From Geothrix limicola (GTDB lineage: Bacteria > Acidobacteriota > Holophagae > Holophagales > Holophagaceae), in the NCBI RefSeq assembly GCF_030268085.1, contig NZ_BSDE01000001.1, positions 124,001 to 188,000 on the forward strand: a stretch of 64,000 bases of DNA. Reading direction: 5' to 3'. Below, piece by piece: positions 30,322 through 39,096 of the stretch (the first letter of the stretch is position 1; each line of letters starts with the position of its first letter). The position numbers and the translations under genes were made by a program. The notes under the pieces are model-generated. The model saw nothing but the letters and a program-made list of their open reading frames with translations. It was not told where the DNA came from and searched no databases.

Positions 30322-32543
30322 TTCACTTTCCCGAACACGGACCCCTTCACGCGCTCGACGGTGTAGACGCCGCGGATGCGCCGGAGGCCGGCCATCAGTT
30401 CGACGAGGTGGGCGCGATCCCGCACGCGCAGCGCGATATGGAAGAGGCCGGCGCCTTCTTCGGTGGCGGATCCGTGGAAGCGCTGCACGTTGATGCCCAT
30501 GCGCTGGATGCCTTCGGAGATGGCGGCCACCATGCCCGGGCGATCCTCGGTGGTGAGGGTGATCTCCGTGTCGTAGAGCTCGGCGCCGTGCTTGCCCCAG
30601 GCCACGTTCACGCGGCGCTCTGGGTGCAGGGTGCCGGTGTTGAACTGGGGGCAGTCCGCGCGGTGGATGGCCGTACCGCGGGAACGCGTGATGTAGCCTA
30701 CGACTTCATCGCCCCAGATGGGTTTGCAGCAGGCCGCCAGAGCATAGAGGATGCCCGTGGTGTCGCCCACCACCACCGAATCCAGCAGGTTGGAGGTGTT
30801 CTCCTTGGGCTTGGCGCGCTCGGGCTCGGGCACCAGCGGCTCGATGAGCTTGTGCACCGTGAGGCGGCCGAAGCCCAGGGAGGCGTAGGCCGCATCCCAG
30901 TTGGCCAGCTTCAGTTCGACGAGCCGGGCCTCGAGCTTGGCGTGGGCATCCGGATCGTCCAGTCGCACGCCCATGGCGCGGGCCTCGCGCTCCAGCCGCT
31001 CGCGGCCCTGGGTGATGGCGTGGGCGCGCTCCTCCTCGCGGATGAAGGCCTGGATGCGGCTCTTGGCGCCGGCGGATTTCACGAAGCCGAGCCAATCGCG
31101 GCTGGGCTTGTGGTCGGGCCGGGTGAGGATCTCCACACGGTCGCCGTTCTGCAACGTGTGCTTGAGTGGCACGATGCGGCCGTTCACCTTGGCGCCCACG
31201 CAGCGGTGGCCCACCTGGGTGTGGATGGCGTAGGCGAAGTCCACGGGCGTGCTGCCTTCCACGAGGCTGCGCAGGTCCCCCTTGGGCGTAAATACCTGGA
31301 TGCGGTTGAAGGTCAGTTCGCCGCGCAGGTTGGCCACGAGATCCCGGCTGTCCTGGGCGTCCTGGTGCAGCTCCACCATGCGGCGGAGGAAGGTCACCTG
31401 GTTGATCTCGGAGCGGTTGGCGATGCGGCCGTCCTTGTAGGTCCAGTGGCTGGCGATGCCGGCCTCGGCGTGCAGGTGCATCTCCTCGGTGCGGATCTGC
31501 ACCTCGAAGAGGTCGCCGGAGTTCATCAGCACCGTGGTGTGGATGCTCTGGTAGCCGTTCTCCTTGGGCAGGCTGATGTAGTCCTTGAACTTGCCGGGCA
31601 CGGGCTTGAACAGGCCGTGCACGAGGCCCAGGGCCGTGTAGCAGCTGGCGCGATCGGGGCAGATGATGCGGTAGGCCAGCCAGTCGTGGATGTCGTCGAA
31701 GCCCTTGGCCTGGGCGCCCATCTTCTTCCAGATGCCGTAGAGGTGCTTGATGCGGCCGTAGACCTGGGCCGAGATGCCCTGCTGGCGCAGGATGGCCTGC
31801 ATGGCGCCGTGGATCTCCTGGATGGTGCCCGAAAGCTTGGCGCGCTTGGCTTCCACCGCATTGCGCAGGCTGGCGTACTGTTCGGGCTCGAGCTGGCGGA
31901 AGGCCAGATCCTCCAGTTCGAGGCGCACGACGCCCATGCCCAGGCGGTTGGCCAGGGGCGCGTAGAGTTCGAGGGTCTCGCGCGAGATGCGGCGGCGCTT
32001 CTCCTCTTCCATCACGCCGAGGGTCTTCATGTTGTGCAGGCGGTCCGCCAGCTTCACCAGCAGCACGCGCACGTCCTTGCCCATGGCCACCAGCAGCTTG
32101 CGCACGTTCTCGGCGTTGAGCAGGTGCCTGTCCGTGAAGGCCAGCTTGCTCATCTTGGTGAGGCCGTCGACGATCTCGGAGATCTCCTCGCCGAACTGGG
32201 CCCGCACCTGGGGCTGGGTCATGAGGGTGTCTTCGACCACATCGTGCAGCATGCCGCAGGCCACGCTCACGGCGTCCAGCCGCCAGTCGGCCAGGCTCTG
32301 GGCCACGGCGAGGGGATGGAAGAAGTAGGGCTCGCCGCTCTTGCGGATCTGGGTGGCGTGCATGTCCCGGCCCACGGCGAAGGCCCGGTTCAGCAGGGCG
32401 ATGTCGCCCTTGGGATGGTGCTGGAGGAAGGCCGCCTTCACCCGCTCGAAGGCCCCTTCGAGGGTTAGGCAGCCATCGCCTTCGCATGCAGATCCTTCCC
32501 CCTCGCGGAGGACAGGTTCCGGGGCTTTCCCAGACACGGCCAT
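30318..32543 (-). CDS. rel: Bifunctional (p)ppGpp synthetase/hydrolase (RelA/SpoT family)
   Basis: This long RSH stringent-response enzyme is about 741 residues. Its domains in order are an HD hydrolase (His76 and the His100-Asp101 pair in MLHDVVEDT), the synthetase (about 255-365, with GRIKHLYGIWKKM, FDDIHDWLAYRII and PGKFKDYISLPKENGYQSIH), TGS (TPKGDLRSLVEGSTPVDFAY), a helical/zinc-finger-like region with CCKPIWGDEVVGYITRSRG, and a C-terminal ACT domain. The intact HD motif argues for both synthesis and hydrolysis. The start is uncertain: ATG 32543 is chosen because the open frame extends to a GTG at 32714, right against the divergent methyltransferase gene, but no strong ribosome site precedes either. 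The Nudix gene overlaps its stop by 4 bp. Confidence 0.93.
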   Translation of the reverse strand: MAVSGKAPEPVLREGEGSACEGDGCLTLEGAFERVKAAFLQHHPKGDIALLNRAFAVGRDMHATQIRKSGEPYFFHPLAVAQSLADWRLDAVSVACGMLHDVVEDTLMTQPQVRAQFGEEISEIVDGLTKMSKLAFTDRHLLNAENVRKLLVAMGKDVRVLLVKLADRLHNMKTLGVMEEEKRRRISRETLELYAPLANRLGMGVVRLELEDLAFRQLEPEQYASLRNAVEAKRAKLSGTIQEIHGAMQAILRQQGISAQVYGRIKHLYGIWKKMGAQAKGFDDIHDWLAYRIICPDRASCYTALGLVHGLFKPVPGKFKDYISLPKENGYQSIHTTVLMNSGDLFEVQIRTEEMHLHAEAGIASHWTYKDGRIANRSEINQVTFLRRMVELHQDAQDSRDLVANLRGELTFNRIQVFTPKGDLRSLVEGSTPVDFAYAIHTQVGHRCVGAKVNGRIVPLKHTLQNGDRVEILTRPDHKPSRDWLGFVKSAGAKSRIQAFIREEERAHAITQGRERLEREARAMGVRLDDPDAHAKLEARLVELKLANWDAAYASLGFGRLTVHKLIEPLVPEPERAKPKENTSNLLDSVVVGDTTGILYALAACCKPIWGDEVVGYITRSRGTAIHRADCPQFNTGTLHPERRVNVAWGKHGAELYDTEITLTTEDRPGMVAAISEGIQRMGINVQRFHGSATEEGAGLFHIALRVRDRAHLVELMAGLRRIRGVYTVERVKGSVFGKVK

Positions 32544-32721
32544 GTTTGAGTGTCGCGCAGGCGATTCTGATATGCCAGACGGAAATACGGGAGCCACAGA
32601 AGATGCTGGGACAGGAAGTCCTTGAGCGCGAGAGGACGGCAGACAGGAACACCGATGAACACCGGTTAAAGCTGTGTTTCCGATTTTGCTTTCCCGGCTG
32701 GAATCATCGGACACTCAAGGG

Positions 32722-33582
32722 ATGTCGCGCCGATCCGCACCCCTCGATGGCCCCAGCTTCAAAGGCTGGACCCGCCCCGGCCCCGTGCCGCCGGGCGGGG
32801 TGGAACTGGAGGCCGGCGAGACCCTGGACGGCCTCTGCGGGCACTGGCGCATCTTCCAGTTGGAGAAGGGCAACCGCTTCAGCGTCGATGACCTGGTGAC
32901 GGCCTGGTACGGCACCACCTGGTGTCCCCGCGCCGCGCGCATCGCCGACCTGGGTTCGGGCATCGGCAGCGTGGCGCTGCTTGCGGCCTGGCGCTGTCCA
33001 GGCGCCCAGGTGCACACGGTGGAGGCCCAGGAGCAGAGCCTGCGGCTGGCACGGAAGAGCATCCGCTACAACGGCCAGGAGGACCGCGTCTTCCCGCGCC
33101 TGGGCGACCTGCGGGACCCGGACCTGTTTGCGGACCAGGCGCCCTTCGACCTGGTGACGGGCACGCCGCCCTACTGGCCCGAGGGCCACCGGCTGCCCGC
33201 GGCCCACCCCCAATCCGTGCCCGCGCGCCTCGAAGTGCGCGGCAGCATCGCCGACTACGCCCAGGCCGCGGCGCGCCTCCTCGCACCGGGTGGGATCTTC
33301 GCCTGCGTCTTCCCCAACGATCAGCGCGAGCGCGCACTGGCGGCCCTGGACGAGGCGGGTCTGCTCTGTCTGCATCGGCGGGAACTCATCTTCAAGGATG
33401 GCGAACCCTACGGGCTGGATGTCTTCGCGGCGGGACGGCGCCAGGACTATCCGGAGGATTTCGCCACGCGCGCGGAATGTCCCGAGGCCGAAGCGCCCAT
33501 CCTCATCCGCCGCGCCGACGGCAGCGTGGACCCGGGCATCGCCCGGCTGAGGCTGGCCCTGGGATTCCCGCCGGGGCTGTGA
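32722..33582 (+). CDS. tRNA1(Val) A37 N6-methyltransferase-like protein (TrmN6/YfiC family)
   Basis: This 286-residue SAM-dependent methyltransferase has motif I IADLGSGIGSVALL, an acidic motif II residue in VHTVEAQEQS and the N6-adenine catalytic motif GTPPYW (an NPPY variant with Thr in the first position). The spacing and C-terminal region (GGIFACVFPNDQRERAL, YGLDVFAAG) fit the 'methyltransferase small'/TrmN6 family that modifies A37 of tRNA-Val. The variant first residue (Thr for Asn) is seen in some relatives, so activity is likely but not certain. ATG 32722 is chosen because the upstream frame overlaps the rel promoter region; the ribosome site is AAGGG, close to the start. Confidence 0.75.
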   Translation: MSRRSAPLDGPSFKGWTRPGPVPPGGVELEAGETLDGLCGHWRIFQLEKGNRFSVDDLVTAWYGTTWCPRAARIADLGSGIGSVALLAAWRCPGAQVHTVEAQEQSLRLARKSIRYNGQEDRVFPRLGDLRDPDLFADQAPFDLVTGTPPYWPEGHRLPAAHPQSVPARLEVRGSIADYAQAAARLLAPGGIFACVFPNDQRERALAALDEAGLLCLHRRELIFKDGEPYGLDVFAAGRRQDYPEDFATRAECPEAEAPILIRRADGSVDPGIARLRLALGFPPGL

Positions 33583-33594
33583 GCCGCCGAGCCT

Positions 33595-35361
33595 TCAAGG
33601 CCGGGACGTGGCCGCTCCGGAAGGTTCCCACAGCGCTTCGACCCTGATCCGGAAGGCCTCGAAGGCCTGGAGGGCGCCCTGCCTGAAGTCGGGGTTGAGG
33701 CGGTTGCACCGCGCCCGGGCCCGCGCCACGAGGCGGTCCCGGCGGGCCTTCCAGGCAGCCAAACCTTCCGTCTTGTCCTGAAGCACGCGTCGCAGCCTTT
33801 CCTCAAGATCACGCCGGGACTGGTCCAGCCTTTCCTTGAAGCGCTCCAGCTCCATGAGGCTTCGCGTCAGGGTGATGAAGTGGTGGCCCTTCACGGCCAT
33901 GGTCACGATCTCGGCTGCCAGGAGCGGGCGCAGCCACAGGGCGCGCAGGAGGAAGGTCCAGTAGGAGACGACGTAGCGGCTGCAGGTCTGCCGGACGAGG
34001 GAATGGATGAAGGCCCGCAGCTCGGGCCACCGGATCCGGCGGCTGATGAGCTTGCGGTGCTTCATCTGGCGGATGAGGCCCAGGCAGCGCGCGAAGTAGC
34101 GGCTGGGGCGGTAGACATCGGACAGCACGCGCTTGTAGCCGGCGCGTAGGGCCTGCAGGTTCATCCGCGGCACGAAGTTCAGATCGAGGTCGTGGGTGTT
34201 GTTGCCGCCGGGGGAGAGGGCCAGCAGGCGTCCCTCCGAGGCCAGGCGGGCGTGCAGCTTCGTTTTCGGAAGGGCCGTGAGGAGGCCCACCATGGCCGTG
34301 GGGATGGCGGCCTCGTGGATGAAGCGGATCTGGCGATCGAAGATATCGTCCCGGTCCCCATCGAAGCCCACGATGAAGCCCCCCGAGACTTCCAGCCCCT
34401 TGGCCTGGATGGCGTGGACGTTGGCCAGCAGGTCGGTGTGGCAGTTCTGGCGCTTGCCGATGGCGTCCAGCGTGGCGGAATCCGGGGTTTCGATGCCCAC
34501 GAACACCATGTTGAAGCCCGCCCGGACCATGTCGTCCATGAGCGCCTCGTCGGCGGCCAGATCCAGGCTGGCCTCGGTGTAGAAGGAGAAGGGGAAGTGG
34601 TGCTCCGCCTGCCAGCGGGCCAGCTCGGGCAGCAGGCGGCGGACCTCGACCCGGTTGCCGATGAAGTTGTCGTCCACCACGAACAGGGAGCCCCGCCACC
34701 CGGCATCGAAGAGTCCATCCAGCTCCGACAGGAACTGGGCGGGGGACTTGGTCCGCGGCCGGTGCCCGAAGAGCTCGACGATGTCGCAGAATTCGCAGTG
34801 GTGCGGGCAGCCGCGGGAATACTGCAGGGCCGCGCCGGCGTATTTCCGCCGTTTCAGCAGGTCGAAGCGCGGCGGCGGCGTGCGGGCCAGGTCGGGATGG
34901 GAGGGATCGGCATAGCAGGGCTTGGCCTCACCCCGCTTGAAATCCTCCAGGAAGGCCGGGAGGTTGACCTCCGCTTCGCCGAGCACGAAGTGGTCCACGC
35001 CCTCGATCTGCGCGTGGCAGCTGGTGGGGTAGGGGCCACCCGCCACCAGCGGCTTGCCCACCTGGCGGCAGAGCTGGACCAGGGCATCGAAGGAGGGCCG
35101 CTGCACGAGCATGGCCGAGGTGAGCACCAGATCCGCGGACTCGATGTCCTTCCGGTCGAGGCGCTCCACGTTCAGATCGATGAGCCTGAGCTCCCATTCG
35201 GGCGGCAGCATGGCCGCCACCGTCAGCAGGCCCAGGGGTGGCAGGGCCGCCTTCCGGCCTAGGAAGGGAAGGGCGTAGCGCATGCTCCAGTAGGTGGTGG
35301 GCATTTCCGGGTAGACGAGCAGTGCCTTGATTCCCAAATCGTCCCCCTCGGGGTAGACCAT
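33595..35361 (-). CDS. B12-binding-type radical SAM protein (DUF4070 family)
   Basis: This 588-residue protein has an N-terminal Rossmann-like domain of the cobalamin-binding kind (PPLGLLTVAAMLP..., VLTSAMLVQRPSF, VAGGPYPTS) but no clear DxHxxG. The radical SAM core has the 4Fe-4S motif Cys185-x3-Cys189-x2-Cys192 (SRGCPHHCEFCDI), followed by VDDNFIGNR, YTEASLDLA and VFVGIETP, all typical of this branch. A C-terminal DUF4070-like region (SRYFARCLGLIRQMKHRK...) ends in a basic coiled helix. Relatives are annotated broadly; the reaction is unknown (hopanoid or lipid-linked methylation/rearrangement is a family association, not shown here). It appears monocistronic and is divergent from motAB. 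Confidence 0.85.
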   Translation of the reverse strand: MVYPEGDDLGIKALLVYPEMPTTYWSMRYALPFLGRKAALPPLGLLTVAAMLPPEWELRLIDLNVERLDRKDIESADLVLTSAMLVQRPSFDALVQLCRQVGKPLVAGGPYPTSCHAQIEGVDHFVLGEAEVNLPAFLEDFKRGEAKPCYADPSHPDLARTPPPRFDLLKRRKYAGAALQYSRGCPHHCEFCDIVELFGHRPRTKSPAQFLSELDGLFDAGWRGSLFVVDDNFIGNRVEVRRLLPELARWQAEHHFPFSFYTEASLDLAADEALMDDMVRAGFNMVFVGIETPDSATLDAIGKRQNCHTDLLANVHAIQAKGLEVSGGFIVGFDGDRDDIFDRQIRFIHEAAIPTAMVGLLTALPKTKLHARLASEGRLLALSPGGNNTHDLDLNFVPRMNLQALRAGYKRVLSDVYRPSRYFARCLGLIRQMKHRKLISRRIRWPELRAFIHSLVRQTCSRYVVSYWTFLLRALWLRPLLAAEIVTMAVKGHHFITLTRSLMELERFKERLDQSRRDLEERLRRVLQDKTEGLAAWKARRDRLVARARARCNRLNPDFRQGALQAFEAFRIRVEALWEPSGAATSRP

Positions 35362-35460
35362 CTTTCAAGGTACGCCCCGGCGGCGCCTTTGGCCACCGAC
35401 ATCACTCCGGATTCGAACTTCCTTTCGAATTGGCTCAAACTGGGGGCTGCGGGCGTCTCA

Positions 35461-35468
35461 ACCGATAA
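35461..35468 (+). promoter_or_regulatory. Sigma-28-like -10 element upstream of motA
   Basis: ACCGATAA differs by one base from the flagellar sigma-28 -10 consensus GCCGATAA and lies 20 bp upstream of the motA ATG. A -35 element with normal spacing (TAAA about 11-15 bp upstream) is not evident; CTCAAAC further upstream is too far. Tentative. Confidence 0.3.
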
Positions 35469-35488
35469 GCCCCCCGAGGGTCGACATC

Positions 35489-36256
35489 ATGGATCGAGGC
35501 AGTTTCCTGGGCGTGTTGCTGGGCGTGCTCCTGCTGGCGGTGGCCATCGGGCTGGGGCCCAATCCGCGGATCTTCTTCCATCCGGCCAGCACCATCGTGG
35601 TGGTGGGCGGCGTGATCGCGGCGACGCTCATCCGCTTCCCGTTGGATCACGTGCGCTACGCCTTCAGCATCGCGAGCCGCGCCTTCTTCACCCGGGCCCC
35701 CGAAGTGCAGGCGCTGGTGAACCAGATCGTGGGCCTGTCCCAGCGGGCGCGCCGCGAAGGCCTGCTGAACATGGAGAAGGCCATGGACGTGGAGGGCTTC
35801 CTCTCCAAGGGCCTGCGCATGGTGGTGGACCAGGTCAATCGCGACCACATCCACGCCGTGCTGGCCTCCGAGCTGCGGGCCACGCAGGATAGGCACATGC
35901 AGGGCCAGGAGATCTTCCGTTTCATCGCCCTCAGCGCGCCTTCCTTCGGCATGGTGGGCACACTCATCGGCATGGTGCAGCTCTTCGCGGCTCTGAAGGA
36001 TCCTTCCAACGTGGGTGGGGCCATGGCCCTCTGCCTGCTGTCCACCCTCTACGGCGCGGTCATCGCCTACCTGCTGGCCATTCCCATCGCGGGCAAGCTC
36101 GAGCTGCGGAGCCGGGAGGAACTGCAGCTCAAGCAGATCATGCTGGAGGGCGTGCTCGGCATCCAGGCCGAGATGCATCCCACGGCCCTGGAGGCCCAGC
36201 TGAACGCCTTCCTGGCGCCCCGGGAGCGGGGCCAGGAGCGGAGGGCCCGTGGGTAA
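35489..36256 (+). CDS. motA: Flagellar stator protein MotA/PomA
   Basis: This 255-residue inner-membrane protein has four helices: two near the N-terminus (FLGVLLGVLLLAVAIGLG and STIVVVGGVIAATLI), then a cytoplasmic domain with charged residues that meets the rotor, and two late helices (FSALSAPSFGMVGTLIGMVQLF and STLYGAVIAYLLAIPIAGKLE, quoted in part). It forms the proton- or sodium-driven stator with MotB. The family Pro in TM3 (APSFGMVGTLIG) is present. It lacks other flagellar genes next to it, so the flagellar regulon is elsewhere. motB overlaps its 3' end by 8 bp. Confidence 0.93.
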   Translation: MDRGSFLGVLLGVLLLAVAIGLGPNPRIFFHPASTIVVVGGVIAATLIRFPLDHVRYAFSIASRAFFTRAPEVQALVNQIVGLSQRARREGLLNMEKAMDVEGFLSKGLRMVVDQVNRDHIHAVLASELRATQDRHMQGQEIFRFIALSAPSFGMVGTLIGMVQLFAALKDPSNVGGAMALCLLSTLYGAVIAYLLAIPIAGKLELRSREELQLKQIMLEGVLGIQAEMHPTALEAQLNAFLAPRERGQERRARG

Positions 36257-36929
36257 TTTCACACCGGTCCGCTTCGCCCGCCGGAAGGCGGATCTGGAGT
36301 CGCTCTGGCTGGTGACCTTCGCCGATCTGATGGTGCAGCTGATGGCCTTCTTCGCGCTGCTCTATTCGTTTTCGGTCTCGGACCAGACCAAGCTCCAGCA
36401 GGCCCTGAAATCCATCCAGAAGGCCCTCGGTGTGCAGGCCCAGGTGGCGACGCACGATGGCATCCTGCCGGGCTCGACGGGCATGGATCCGGTCAAGGCC
36501 GAGGATCTGGAAAAGCAGCTCAGCGCCGCCCAGGCCGTCGAAGGCCGTGACGTGGGCTCGCGCCTGCGCATCGTGAGCTTCCGGGGTTCCCTGATCTTCG
36601 ACGAAGGTAGCGCGGCCCTCACCTCGGGCAGCGATGTGCTGCTGACGCGTCTCTCCGAACTGGCCTTCCGCTACCAGGGCTTCACCCTCGTCTGCGAAGG
36701 CCACGCGGCGCCCGGCGAGCGGGGCCGGGGCGGGGCGGATGCGCTCGACCTGAGCGCCCAGCGCGCCATGGCGGCCCAGCGCTTCCTCGCAGGCATCGGC
36801 CTTCCGGCGGAGCGCCTGAGTTCCGAGGCCCGCGGCGACAGCCAGCCGGAAGGCAATGAGAACAGTCCCGAGGGGCGCGCCCTCGAACGGCGCGTGACCT
36901 TCCGGTTCCAGCGCGTGGCCGAGCGCTAG
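36249..36929 (+). CDS. motB: Flagellar stator protein MotB (OmpA-like domain)
   Basis: This 226-residue partner of MotA has a single membrane helix (about 18-40) that contains the essential ion-binding Asp26 in TFADLMVQLMAFF. A linker plug follows, then a C-terminal OmpA/MotB peptidoglycan-binding domain (IVSFRGSLIFDEGSAAL, LVCEGHAAPG, LSAQRAMAAQRFL, GRALERRVTFRF). The usual EGHTD of OmpA domains is EGHAA here, so the peptidoglycan contact may differ slightly. The GTG start overlaps the motA stop region by 8 bp, ensuring coupled translation. The size is below that of enteric MotB (about 300) but normal for many phyla. Confidence 0.9.
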   Translation: MGNFTPVRFARRKADLESLWLVTFADLMVQLMAFFALLYSFSVSDQTKLQQALKSIQKALGVQAQVATHDGILPGSTGMDPVKAEDLEKQLSAAQAVEGRDVGSRLRIVSFRGSLIFDEGSAALTSGSDVLLTRLSELAFRYQGFTLVCEGHAAPGERGRGGADALDLSAQRAMAAQRFLAGIGLPAERLSSEARGDSQPEGNENSPEGRALERRVTFRFQRVAER

Positions 36930-36936
36930 GGCGCCG

Positions 36937-38307
36937 CTACTGGAAGCGCACGTCCGACTGGGCCAGCGCGTAGGCGAAGGTGGCGAGCGCGGCGGCGTTG
37001 TGCGCGAAGTCCTCCTTGGAGACCTTGTCGAAGGTGTCGGCCTCGGTGTGATGGACGTCGAAGTAGTGGGTGCCCGCGTGGTTCATGCCGATGCCGGTCA
37101 CGCCTTCGCGCACCATGGGGCTCACGTCCGCGCCGGAATGGCCCAGCTTGAGCGCCACGCCGAAGGGTTCCATGAGCGGGGCCGCGGTGCTTTTCAGCGC
37201 CGTCAGGGCCGCGGTCTTGGCTTCGGCGCTGGCCTTGGGCAGATCGAGTTCGAAGGACTGCACCTTCTCGCTGCCGGAATCGCTTTCCACGGCGGCGATG
37301 ATCTGCTTGAACTCGGCGCGGTGGGCATCCCGGTAGGCCTGGCCGCCGCGCAGGCCGTTCTCCTCGTTGGTCCACAGCACCACGCGGATGGTGCGGCGGG
37401 GCTTGAGGCCCAGGCCCTGGATGAGGCGCGCGGCCTCCATGGTGATGACCGAACCGGCGCCATCGTCCTGGGCGCCCTGGCCCACATCCCAGCTGTCCAG
37501 ATGGCCGCTGATGAGGACGACCTCCTCGGGCTTCTCCGTGCCGCGGATCTCGGCCACCACGTTGGCCGAAGGCACGTCGGGCAGCAGCTTCGCGCCCATC
37601 TCCAGCCGGAGCTGGATGCGCTCGCCGCGCTGCTGCATGCGGCGCATCTGGGTGGAGGCCTCGATGGTCACGCAGGCCGTGGGGATCTTCGGATAGGCGG
37701 GGTCGTAGTCCATGGCGCCGGTGTGGGGCGTATCGAGGCTGATCGGGCCCACGGAGCGCACGAGGGCGGCGACGGCCCCGTATTTGGCAGCCCTGGAGGC
37801 GCCGTCGTGGCGGTAGGCGACGGTGCGGCCGTAGCCGGCGTAGGGCACGTCGAAGAGGACGATCTTTCCCTTCACGGCCGTGCCGAGCTTGTCCAGTTCG
37901 TCGAAGGAACCCACCACCACCACGTCTGCCGTGAGGCCGCCTTCGGGGGTTCCGACGCTTCCGCCCAGGCCCAGGATGTGCACGTGATGCGGGGTGGGCA
38001 GCAGCAGGTCGGCGGATTCATGGCCGCGCACCCAGTGGGGCACCATCACGGGTTCGGCGTGGACGTTCACGAGGCCCGCGGCCTTCAGGCGCGCCTGGGC
38101 CCAGTCGATGGCCCGGTCCAGCTGGGGCGAACCCGACAATCGATGTCCAATGCGGTCACAGAGCCAGGCCAGGTCCTCGTAGGCGCCATTCGTGCGGGCG
38201 GCCTCGGCCCGGAGGCGCTGGGAGGTCTGCAGAAGCGGCTCGGGCGCGGTCTGGGCGCCGAGGCTGAGGGCCGTGAGGCAGGCGAGGAGGCAGCGGGAAG
38301 AAATCAT
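36937..38307 (-). CDS. Exported M28-family zinc peptidase (carboxypeptidase Q/PGCP-like)
   Basis: This 456-residue protein has a signal peptide (MISSRCLLACLTALSLGAQ), a PA-domain insert (KGKIVLFDVPYAGYG) and an M28 catalytic core. The metal-ligand blocks in order are SGHLDSWD, QDDGAGS, NEENGLRG (catalytic Glu and ligand Glu), AVESDSG and DVHHTEADTFD, so both zinc sites and the base are intact. PGCP-type relatives hydrolyse dipeptides such as those released by S46 enzymes, which fits the neighbourhood's peptide-degradation theme. The NTF2-like gene lies 29 bp upstream on the same strand, and the two may form an operon. Confidence 0.92.
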   Translation of the reverse strand: MISSRCLLACLTALSLGAQTAPEPLLQTSQRLRAEAARTNGAYEDLAWLCDRIGHRLSGSPQLDRAIDWAQARLKAAGLVNVHAEPVMVPHWVRGHESADLLLPTPHHVHILGLGGSVGTPEGGLTADVVVVGSFDELDKLGTAVKGKIVLFDVPYAGYGRTVAYRHDGASRAAKYGAVAALVRSVGPISLDTPHTGAMDYDPAYPKIPTACVTIEASTQMRRMQQRGERIQLRLEMGAKLLPDVPSANVVAEIRGTEKPEEVVLISGHLDSWDVGQGAQDDGAGSVITMEAARLIQGLGLKPRRTIRVVLWTNEENGLRGGQAYRDAHRAEFKQIIAAVESDSGSEKVQSFELDLPKASAEAKTAALTALKSTAAPLMEPFGVALKLGHSGADVSPMVREGVTGIGMNHAGTHYFDVHHTEADTFDKVSKEDFAHNAAALATFAYALAQSDVRFQ

Positions 38308-38336
38308 GCCTCATCTTACTTGGTAGATCCCCGGCG

Positions 38337-38813
38337 TCACGGTTTTTTTGAGGCCTCGATCTGGGCTTTGACCGACTTCATGAGGGCGTTGGGGATGGGC
38401 ACGCTGAGGTTGTACTGCTGGATGAGCCAGCGGTCCTTTTCGCGGGCGAGCACGCCGCTGCCGCGGGCGGGGCCGAGGTTGGGCGTATCCAGGTCCTCGT
38501 CGAACCAGGCGGTGCGGCCGTCCTTCGAAAGGGTGATGGCGCGGCGGGTGGCCCGGAAGCTCCAGGCCTTGCCGCGCTGGAAGATGGGGTGGGCCCAGGC
38601 CTGGAAGACCGCCTTGGGCCAGCGTTCCGCTGGATCCGTGCCCAGGAAGACGGCGCCTTCGGCCAGGTGGGCGAAGTAGCGCCCTTCGTCCGCCTGGGCC
38701 GCCGCCAGGTGCCAATCATCCAGCACCGCGGCCACGGCCCGCTCGGAGGCGGGTTGGGCGGTAAGCGCGGTGGCGCAGAGAACCAAGGCGAGGGGCAGCA
38801 GGTCAAGGCGCAC
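38337..38813 (-). CDS. Exported SnoaL/NTF2-like (DUF4440) protein
   Basis: This 158-residue protein has a signal peptide (MRLDLLPLALVLCATALTAQ, GTG start with AGGAG 5-9 bp upstream) and one NTF2-like cone domain: ERAVAAVLDDWHLAAAQADEG, YFAHLAEGAVFLGTDP, WFDEDLD..., VLAREKDRWLIQQYNLS. The fold is found in both enzymes and ligand-binding proteins. Here the pattern matches the secreted DUF4440/SnoaL_3 type of unknown function. The longer upstream open frame is rejected because it lacks a signal peptide and ribosome site. It lies directly upstream of the M28 peptidase gene. Confidence 0.75.
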   Translation of the reverse strand: MRLDLLPLALVLCATALTAQPASERAVAAVLDDWHLAAAQADEGRYFAHLAEGAVFLGTDPAERWPKAVFQAWAHPIFQRGKAWSFRATRRAITLSKDGRTAWFDEDLDTPNLGPARGSGVLAREKDRWLIQQYNLSVPIPNALMKSVKAQIEASKKP

Positions 38814-39096
38814 GAGGGCTCCTGGGCGGATTCGACCTTTCCATCCTAAACGAGCGGGAGCCGAACGAACGGGGCGTGGCAGACCCACCCTGGGTGATCC
38901 ACGGCCGTGTGGAAACGGCAGGCATTGGTGCTTCCATGGGCCCAAGGGTTGGGTCCGAGGCGCCGCAAGAAGGCTCGGGAAGGGCGGTTGCAGGTAATGA
39001 CATCTCGCGCGATTCAAAGGCCTTCCTGTCTTTGGCCTATCGATTGCTATCAGGTTCTTTCATCTGAAACAGTCCATCCAATGCCCGGGGGTCAGC

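Noticed and set aside
30408-32468. Long plus-strand open frame across rel
   Set aside because: The minus-strand RSH protein is unmistakable, and the opposite frame has no family features.
32544-32714. N-terminal extension of Rel from an upstream GTG
   Set aside because: The extension lacks family similarity, is low in structure and would leave only 7 bp to the divergent methyltransferase start. It is kept as an uncertainty in the Rel entry.
38814-39096. Hidden gene in the 283-bp gap before the DUF4157 gene
   Set aside because: Short frames are present but lack ribosome sites and family features. I see no RNA structure or repeat there either.
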